From the NCBI RefSeq assembly GCF_029255285.1, contig NZ_JAPUVI010000055.1, forward strand, positions 24,382 to 88,381: DNA of 64,000 bases, written 5' to 3'. This document shows, piece by piece, positions 59,722-64,000 of the stretch. Below the pieces are notes generated by a model. That model worked only from the letters and a program-made list of their open reading frames with translations. It was not told the DNA's origin and did no database searches. Origin of the DNA: Accumulibacter sp. GTDB lineage: Bacteria > Pseudomonadota > Gammaproteobacteria > Burkholderiales > Rhodocyclaceae. Each line of letters opens with the position of its first letter. Position 1 is the first letter of the stretch. Position numbers and translations under genes: made by a program.

Positions 59722-59884
59722 GCCGTCATGCGAATCTTATTTATAAACAATGTGTTACAGCGCCATTTTGCCGCGGGAGTACGGGCCGGCACAAGGTGCT
59801 CTGCGAAATAGGCAAAGACGCCAACTTGTGAGGATTGGACCTGCCTCGCCCTTGTCGGTCTGCTCTGGAAAAAGGTTCGCCGAT

Positions 59885-60108
59885 GTCTGAGAAAGGCCTC
59901 GACTTCGTCAGCGTCCACATCTTCACGGATGGCGTTTATGATGGAAAAGCGTGAGTCGCGTGGACCATTGGACATACCGGGCTTCGGTTCGGATACCATA
60001 GCGCTTCCGCCGTATGCGGCGGCGAAGCTGGTCGGGCAGCTTGGCTGGCGAAGGTGTATTTTGCGTCTCGTCAGGCGCGTTCGTCGTTAGCACCTTTCGA
60101 GAAATCAA
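59885..60108 (-). pseudogene. intI: N-terminal remnant of an integron integrase (IntI)
   Basis: The minus-strand frame from TTG 60108 reads KLPDQLRRRIRRKRYGIRTE then ARYVQWSTRLTLFHHKRHP, matching the start of IntI tyrosine recombinases (for IntI1 I recall [20 protein letters not shown]...W...FIRFHGVRHP). A stop at 59923 is bypassed by a one-base shift into EDVDADEVEAFLRH, the next conserved block (SSEVEAFLSWLA in IntI1). Identity is lost near 59885, where IS-side DNA begins. The catalytic core with Arg...His-Arg...Tyr is absent, so no active integrase remains. Orientation is divergent from the cassettes, as expected for an integron. Confidence 0.82.
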
Positions 60109-60188
60109 GAGGCTACAGAGGATGAGACGTAGTATACACCTTGTGCTGTTTTTTATACACCACTTTTGGTGTCTACTTCACGTTGGGC
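60109..60188 (+). other. attI-like recombination site
   Basis: Lies between the intI remnant and the first cassette and ends in the core box GTTGGGC (60182-60188). It contains two direct copies of TATACACC (60133-60140 and 60154-60161), exactly 21 bp apart, possibly the extra integrase-binding repeats of an attI. The second is also part of a short hairpin ACACC/GGTGT. Unlike attC it has no long palindrome. The cassette promoter could be here or in intI; no clear box is seen. Confidence 0.6.
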
Positions 60189-60242
60189 AGCACCACAGGG
60201 CCGCATGCGACAATCCAACATCACCATGCCGAGACTAATATC

Positions 60243-61610
60243 GTGACGACAAATAACACACGAAAATTCAAGGTTCTATCGCTATTCTCAGGCGGGATGG
60301 GCCTCGACTTGGGCATCGAATCGACAGGGCATTTTGAGATCGTGGCCTGTGTCGAAAAGGTGCCAACCTTCTGCGACACGATACGGCTTAACCAGCGCAA
60401 AGGGCGGCTTCCGGAGCACCTTAAAGTCATAGAAGCGGATATCTCTCAGCTTTCACCACAAGATGTGCTTGAAACCGTCGGTTTGCGGCCCGAAGACATC
60501 GACGTGATTGTCGGCGGCCCCCCATGCCAATCGTTTAGTACGGCGGGAAAGCGAGGCACCACACAAGACCCTCGTGGAACCCTTCTATGGGATTTCCTGC
60601 GCTTTGTTGAGCACATCCAGCCCAAGTTCTTCTTGATGGAGAACGTCCGGGGACTGCTTTCGGCGGCGTTGAAACACCGCCCGATAGCAGATCGACCGGA
60701 AAAGGGCGGCCCACCTTTAGACGAGGATGAACAGCCCGGTTCCGTCGTTCGATTGTTCGCAAGAGACCTCGCCAACCTCGCCGGGGCGGGTTACCACCTA
60801 GACATCTACGAAGTTAACGCCGTCAACTACGGGGCTCCACAGATTCGTGAGCGAGCTTTGTTCATTGGCAATCGACTTGGGCTTCAGGTTGACTTTCCGC
60901 CTCCGACGCACGGCCCAGAAGACCCAGCCCTATCAGACGAAATTCAACGTGGCTTGTTTGAACAGGCGAGGTTGTTACCGTGGAAGACTATTGGGGACGT
61001 GATCGGAACCCTAAAGGACAACAACCCAACCGTGCTCGATTTCAGCCCTAGAAAGAAGAAGTACCTCGACCTTGTTCCACCGGGCTCCAACTGGAGAAGT
61101 TTGCCCGAGGACTTGCAGCGGGAATCCATGGGAAAAGCGTGGCATGCAAAAGGCGGTCGCTCTGGCTGGTGGAGGCGATTAACGTTTGATCTTCCCTGTC
61201 CAACGCTAGTAACAATGCCAAACCACGCCAGCACTGCGCTTTGTCACCCTGTCGAGACGAGAGCACTATCGATCCGTGAATACACCAGAATTCAGGAGTT
61301 CCCGGACGAATGGGAATTCTGTGGCACGGTCGCCGAACAGTACACCCAGGTGGGCAATGCCGTTCCAACTCGTTTGGGCATGGTTGCTGGTGGTGTAATC
61401 GCTGACCATCTTCGCCGTGCCCACCACATTGATATCAGCCGTAAGCAGCCGCGTCCGACAGAACCTCGGATCATCTACCTTCAATCTCACGTCCGTACTC
61501 GGCAATGGTTCAAAGATGGTAAAGCGGTCGTTTGGGATGACGACGAGATTAATGGCGGCGCAGCCTATGGAGCGCCCAAGACGGTAAGAAAAATCAAAGG
61601 GCTTCGATAA
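60243..61610 (+). CDS. DNA (cytosine-5) methyltransferase
   Basis: GTG 60243 gives 455 aa; the frame is open further upstream but crosses the cassette edge. Canonical C5-MTase motifs in order: I FSGGMGLDLGIESTG (SAM binding), IV GGPPCQSFSTAGKRG with the nucleophile Cys, VI MENVRG, VIII QIRERALFIG, and X GNAVPTRLG. The target-recognition region is between VIII and X (~235-350). It protects DNA from the endonuclease encoded 1 bp after its stop. Recognition sequence unknown. Confidence 0.95.
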   Translation: MTTNNTRKFKVLSLFSGGMGLDLGIESTGHFEIVACVEKVPTFCDTIRLNQRKGRLPEHLKVIEADISQLSPQDVLETVGLRPEDIDVIVGGPPCQSFSTAGKRGTTQDPRGTLLWDFLRFVEHIQPKFFLMENVRGLLSAALKHRPIADRPEKGGPPLDEDEQPGSVVRLFARDLANLAGAGYHLDIYEVNAVNYGAPQIRERALFIGNRLGLQVDFPPPTHGPEDPALSDEIQRGLFEQARLLPWKTIGDVIGTLKDNNPTVLDFSPRKKKYLDLVPPGSNWRSLPEDLQRESMGKAWHAKGGRSGWWRRLTFDLPCPTLVTMPNHASTALCHPVETRALSIREYTRIQEFPDEWEFCGTVAEQYTQVGNAVPTRLGMVAGGVIADHLRRAHHIDISRKQPRPTEPRIIYLQSHVRTRQWFKDGKAVVWDDDEINGGAAYGAPKTVRKIKGLR

Positions 61611-61611
61611 T

Positions 61612-62583
61612 ATGGCACGGCGACACAACGGCCTTCCCCGTCCCGCCGGAAGGCGTCTTTCCAAGGCTAACCTACTGCTCCAGCTTGCCTCAGTCGATAG
61701 CTCAGATGAGAGCCGTCAACGTGTGCTCGCGATGGAAAACCAGTTTCGGCGGAAGATTGATTCGCACATCACGTCCCTGCCGGAAGGTGATGCACAGTTT
61801 CAGAAGTTCAACACCAGCCCTTATGTATTGCTGATCCATGCACGAAATAGAAGTTACACGCGGATCAGCGAAATCGAGAACGACATTCTTCCCGCGAAGC
61901 AGTTTTCTTCGATGGAAACGTCAGCCGGCCGCATGGTGGAGGAAGTCGCGCTTCCTGTGTATGGTTGGGAGTGTGTCGCAAGCGAAATGCATACGAGCAA
62001 TTCCGCTCTCGACGGCCGAAAGATTGAGCAGCGTCTCCTGAGATTGGCGACGTTGAAGAGCGGGCCGCGCTGCTTGAACGACGAAATGAGCGAGAATTTC
62101 GCCGACGCGATTCTCAATCATTACCGAGCGTGGTCCCAAGAAGCAAACCGCACTCGGCTTGACTTCACGTATGGCGTCCTCTACGGAACGCCCATGACAT
62201 CCAACAAGAAGGACTGGCATATCCTTCGGAATATTCGAGAGAAGCGGGGGGGTGTCCTCACTGTTGATCCTGCTGACAGATGGAATTGCGCGTTTCAGGA
62301 ACGGGGGATTTCCGTTGACGTAACGGTTCGCATAGGGCTCGATTGGTGGGAGCATTTGGGAGGCCCGAACTGCTTTATCGAGGTCTTTTCCGCTCTCATC
62401 CGCGCGTGTATTGCGCCCGGAACCCCTGATCCCGCCGCGCATCAATATGTCATTGCTGACCTACATGACATTGTTTCTACTGCCTCAGTAGGCCGCGACT
62501 ACAACGTGTCGTTACTACAGCGGAGCCAGCTTCCATGGCTGTTTCTTATTGCTCGTCATTTTTGTGACGAATTAGCCGAGTGA
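61612..62583 (+). CDS. Probable type II restriction endonuclease
   Basis: A 323-aa protein directly behind the methyltransferase, in the same cassette, with the stop one base before attC1. MARRHNGLPRPAGRRLSKANLL opens it; no strong motif certain to be catalytic was identified, though WECVASEMHTSNSALDGRK and TRLDFTYGVLYGTPMTSNKKDW are acidic-basic patches that could carry a PD-(D/E)xK-type site, the latter recalling PmeII-like enzymes. Called mainly by position and size; other nuclease folds are possible. Confidence 0.72.
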   Translation: MARRHNGLPRPAGRRLSKANLLLQLASVDSSDESRQRVLAMENQFRRKIDSHITSLPEGDAQFQKFNTSPYVLLIHARNRSYTRISEIENDILPAKQFSSMETSAGRMVEEVALPVYGWECVASEMHTSNSALDGRKIEQRLLRLATLKSGPRCLNDEMSENFADAILNHYRAWSQEANRTRLDFTYGVLYGTPMTSNKKDWHILRNIREKRGGVLTVDPADRWNCAFQERGISVDVTVRIGLDWWEHLGGPNCFIEVFSALIRACIAPGTPDPAAHQYVIADLHDIVSTASVGRDYNVSLLQRSQLPWLFLIARHFCDELAE

Positions 62584-62584
62584 T

Positions 62585-62653
62585 GCCCAACCCTGCGGTC
62601 AACCGGACCTTGCGCATAAAGCCGCGCAAGTCCGGTTACCTTGAACGTTAGCC
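62585..62653 (+). other. attC1 recombination site
   Basis: 69 bp between R'' GCCCAAC (62585-62591) and R' GTTAGCC (62647-62653). The core is a near-perfect palindrome, AACCGGACCTTGCGC against GCGCAAGTCCGGTT, differing by one bulged base, which forms the folded attC hairpin recognised by IntI. Confidence 0.85.
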
Positions 62654-62853
62654 CTCTCGGGCCGAAAGGTGCCGCCGCTCATGCACAGTTCCAACACCTG
62701 GCCAGCCATCTCGCGGCTATGCGCAAGCGCCCCATTCAGCAGTTCGTTGTACTTCTGCTCAACTTCGCGCAGTCGCTCAACTTCTTCGCGTAGGTCTTCC
62801 AGTTCGCGCTGCATCCGCATCACATCTTTGGCAAACATCAATGCTGTGTTCAT
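62599..62853 (-). CDS. Small coiled-coil protein, reverse-oriented in cassette 2
   Basis: ATG 62853, with AAGGGG upstream, gives 84 aa; in-frame sequence further upstream is dropped. Residues ~10-40 are a strong coiled coil (MQRELEDLREEVERLREVEQ) and HSREMAGQVLELCMSGG follows. It runs leftwards across the cassette boundary at 62648, so its last ~16 residues come from attC1 of the neighbouring cassette; in the free circle they would derive from attC2. Oddly, it points against the usual direction of cassette genes. Function unknown. Confidence 0.6.
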   Translation of the reverse strand: MNTALMFAKDVMRMQRELEDLREEVERLREVEQKYNELLNGALAHSREMAGQVLELCMSGGTFRPERANVQGNRTCAALCARSG

Positions 62854-62952
62854 CCTGTTCCCCTTAAAAGTCAGTTGTCGTAACACGCAGAGGGCTAACC
62901 CTGCGTTCCAGCGGAGCTACGCGGCGATGCCGCTTGCCCGCTGAACTCCACG
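62648..62952 (+). mobile_element. Integron gene cassette 2
   Basis: A 305-bp cassette. It opens with the TTAGCC of GTTAGCC (62647-62653) and its own attC2 R'' box GGCTAAC (62893-62899) is the exact reverse complement. The only good ORF is on the minus strand. Confidence 0.82.
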
Positions 62953-62958
62953 TTGGGG
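62893..62958 (+). other. attC2 recombination site
   Basis: 66 bp from R'' GGCTAAC (62893-62899) to R' GTTGGGG (62952-62958). The core holds AGCGGAGCTACGCGGCGATG and CCGCTTGCCCGCTGAACTCC, which can fold in the attC manner with an imperfect stem around GCGG/CCGC. Confidence 0.75.
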
Positions 62959-63445
62959 TTTTAGTTGTCATCCCAAACTCTTTACTCAATAGCGGCGGCA
63001 TGTTGTGGGTTCATCTCCGCAATCTTCTTTGCTGTTGGCTCCGCATTTACATCACAGCAGAAGATAGTCGCCTTGTCCGGCACATACTGGAATTTCAACC
63101 CGGTATTCGCTGCCGCAGCAGTTTCTCAATCAACACAGTACGCAATTGGTGCGCTACTGCTTTTCGTTGCGTTTCTCCTTCAAGTTGTGGCAGCTTTAGC
63201 TCCCCCAACCATTCCTCAAGCGCAGTGTCCAGTTCTTGCAAATGCTTGGTTGTTTGTTCTCTCCATTCTTGCTGTAATCGGTCTTCCAGCTTGGTTATCC
63301 TGCGTACTGCTAACCAAATGGCGGCTGAAGAAAGTCCTAGAAGAATTATCAGTAACCACGCAGTCATGATTTGCCACCCCCCCAACACTGCGTTCCAGGG
63401 GACGGTCTGCAAGCTGCGCTTGCATCCAGCCCCTGAACTTCAACG
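62953..63445 (+). mobile_element. Integron gene cassette 3
   Basis: A 493-bp cassette opening with TTGGGG; its attC3 R'' box CCCCAAC (63380-63386) is the exact reverse complement. It contains one plus-strand membrane-protein gene starting 12 bp from the boundary, the usual tight packing. Confidence 0.82.
62965..63369 (+). CDS. Small integral membrane protein (cassette 3)
   Basis: TTG 62965 start, with GGGG about seven bases upstream, gives 134 aa. Three to four hydrophobic helices are visible: YSIAAACCGFISAIFFAVGSA, YAIGALLLFVAFLLQVVAAL and ANAWLFVLSILAVIGLPAWL, followed by a basic tail KWRLKKVLEEL. SGTYWNFNPVFAAAAVSQS forms a periplasmic or cytoplasmic loop. No function known; such small membrane proteins are common in integrons. 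An opposite-strand frame (63095-63412) also encodes a plausible TM/coiled-coil, but this one has the cassette-typical position. Confidence 0.6.
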   Translation: MSSQTLYSIAAACCGFISAIFFAVGSAFTSQQKIVALSGTYWNFNPVFAAAAVSQSTQYAIGALLLFVAFLLQVVAALAPPTIPQAQCPVLANAWLFVLSILAVIGLPAWLSCVLLTKWRLKKVLEELSVTTQS

Positions 63446-63451
63446 TTAGAG
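63380..63451 (+). other. attC3 recombination site
   Basis: 72 bp from R'' CCCCAAC (63380-63386) to R' GTTAGAG (63445-63451). Internal arms AGGGGACGGTCTGCAAGC and GCTTGCATCCAGCCCCT form the hairpin with mismatches, as usual for attC. Confidence 0.8.
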
Positions 63452-63456
63452 GGCAT

Positions 63457-64000
63457 GTGGACCAACTGCTCGAGGCCATCACCGCAGTTCGCTATTGGCG
63501 CGTACTGTTATGCGTCCTGCTAAGTGTTGCCGTTGCGGTGGCCGCTTCGCACGCGCTGTCGTGGTTCACCGGCGCTGCGGGTCTGGCGCTGGTGCTGGTT
63601 GGGTTTGCCTTTGGCCTTCTGTGGCACGGCCGAGCGGCGGTTGGCCTGGCGCTATTTGCGTCCGTTGCAGAGCCACCGATTTCCCGGCCCGTTGCCGCGC
63701 TTGGGCTCGCGCTCATTGGCTTGTTCTGGGGTGGCCTGCTCAGCGCTTTCGCCAGCTCGCCCGTCACAGGCGGTTTGCTACTAGCGGCTTGTCCGTTCGC
63801 CGTCGCTGTGCTCAGGGCGGCGCTTCTCAAGCGCCGGCCTCATTGGGCGTACGCCTGCTTTGCGTCCTTTGCGCTTCTCGTGGGCTTTGCGAGCACGCTC
63901 GCCCTGCGCGCCGCAAGCGCGCAAGTGCCCCCTAACCCTTCGCTCCACCTGACGTTCGCCAGCCCGCTTCGCGGTCTGTCGCCCGCAGGTGAGCTCAAAC
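63457..64000 (+). CDS. Integral membrane protein of cassette 4, partial at right edge
   Basis: From GTG 63457, six bases after attC3, the frame is open to the window end (181 codons, no stop). Hydrophobic segments: YWRVLLCVLLSVAVAVAASH, GLALVLVGFAFGLLW, ALGLALIGLFWGGLLSAF and WAYACFASFALLVGFAS, so about four to five membrane helices. The start MDQLLEAITAVRYWRVLL is amphipathic. The frame enters attC4 near 63930, so the true stop should be close to or just past the edge. No family recognised. Overlapping frames on both strands here are shadows. Confidence 0.55.
   Translation, partial: MDQLLEAITAVRYWRVLLCVLLSVAVAVAASHALSWFTGAAGLALVLVGFAFGLLWHGRAAVGLALFASVAEPPISRPVAALGLALIGLFWGGLLSAFASSPVTGGLLLAACPFAVAVLRAALLKRRPHWAYACFASFALLVGFASTLALRAASAQVPPNPSLHLTFASPLRGLSPAGELK
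63930..64000 (+). other. attC4 recombination site, cut by the window edge
   Basis: R'' box CCCTAAC at 63930-63936 begins an attC-like palindrome (CCACCTGACGTTCGCC, then GCCCGCAGGTGAGCTCAAAC). It differs by one base from the CTCTAAC expected from the GTTAGAG at 63445. The closing GTTRRRY box would be just past 64000. Confidence 0.6.

Larger units (their letters stand above)
60183..62647 (+). mobile_element. Integron gene cassette 1 (restriction-modification)
   Basis: A 2,465-bp cassette opening with TTGGGC and closing at attC1. The attC1 R'' box GCCCAAC (62585-62591) is the exact reverse complement of the GTTGGGC that opens it, which shows that the two ends belong to one excised circle. It holds a methyltransferase and a presumed restriction endonuclease. 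Base composition is clearly more AT-rich than the flanking operon. Confidence 0.85.

Noticed and set aside
63095-63412. Minus-strand ORF with one TM helix and coiled coil in cassette 3
   Set aside because: Plausible composition, but the plus-strand membrane-protein frame has the cassette-typical start position next to the core site, and only one of the overlapping frames can be primary. The minus frame also reads through attC3.
63495-63935. Plus-strand Arg/Cys-rich ORF in cassette 4
   Set aside because: It lies out of frame over the hydrophobic frame opened by GTG 63457, has a biased composition, and no family resemblance.

Overview
The window is high-GC DNA most consistent with a betaproteobacterium of the Rhodocyclales / 'Candidatus Accumulibacter' type. 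This is inferred from the complete exosortase A (XrtA/EpsH) exopolysaccharide locus and general gene content; no rRNA or other marker gene is present to confirm it.

Layout. (1) 1-7403: a type I-C CRISPR-Cas locus, cas5c (cut by the left edge)-cas8c-cas7c-cas4-cas1-cas2, a 179-bp leader, and an array of 25 identical 37-bp repeats with 24 spacers. cas3 should lie just outside the left edge. (2) 7404-17000: an unassigned stretch, then housekeeping and metabolic genes: a DUF3301 protein, ACP phosphodiesterase, an outer-membrane phenol-degradation-type protein, an HpaB/AbfD-superfamily flavoprotein, typA/bipA, a truncated haemoglobin, a small winged-helix-like protein behind a strong promoter and structured leader, a CBS-DUF294 nucleotidyltransferase-like protein and a glutathione S-transferase. 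(3) 17053-29550, minus strand: a compact ten-gene run encoding an OmpA lipoprotein, an exported WD40-caspase, a coiled-coil protein, a fused solute-binding/OmpA protein, an ABC permease and ATPase, a membrane coiled-coil protein, a PspA/IM30-like protein, an AAA+ ATPase and a TerB-like protein. The parts suggest an envelope-sensing or membrane-remodelling machine, and this is the best candidate here for an undescribed system. A cheR gene lies upstream.

(4) 31095-58583, plus strand: the XrtA/PEP-CTERM exopolysaccharide operon. It holds export lipoprotein, chain-length protein, tyrosine autokinase with a (Gly-Tyr)9 tail, outer-membrane beta-barrel protein, ExeA-like ATPase, UDP-GlcNAc 2-epimerase, two polysaccharide deacetylases, a FemAB-like protein, exosortase A fused to EpsI, five glycosyltransferases, a canonical asparagine-synthase-like amidotransferase and a second one with both active sites degenerate, a CapK-like adenylate-forming enzyme, an O-antigen-ligase-like protein, a methyltransferase and a flippase. 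Genes often overlap by 4 bp, so translation is probably coupled.

(5) 58600-64000: a broken IS4-type transposase lies beside the N-terminal remnant of an integron integrase (intI, minus strand), followed by an attI-like junction and at least four gene cassettes. The cassette junctions can be read directly: each attC R'' box is the reverse complement of the GTTRRRY-type box that opens the same cassette, exactly so for three. Cassette 1 carries a full C5-methyltransferase/restriction-endonuclease pair, cassette 2 a reverse-oriented coiled-coil ORF, cassette 3 a small membrane protein, and cassette 4 a membrane protein running off the right edge. The integrase is dead, so these cassettes are probably frozen unless an integrase acts in trans.
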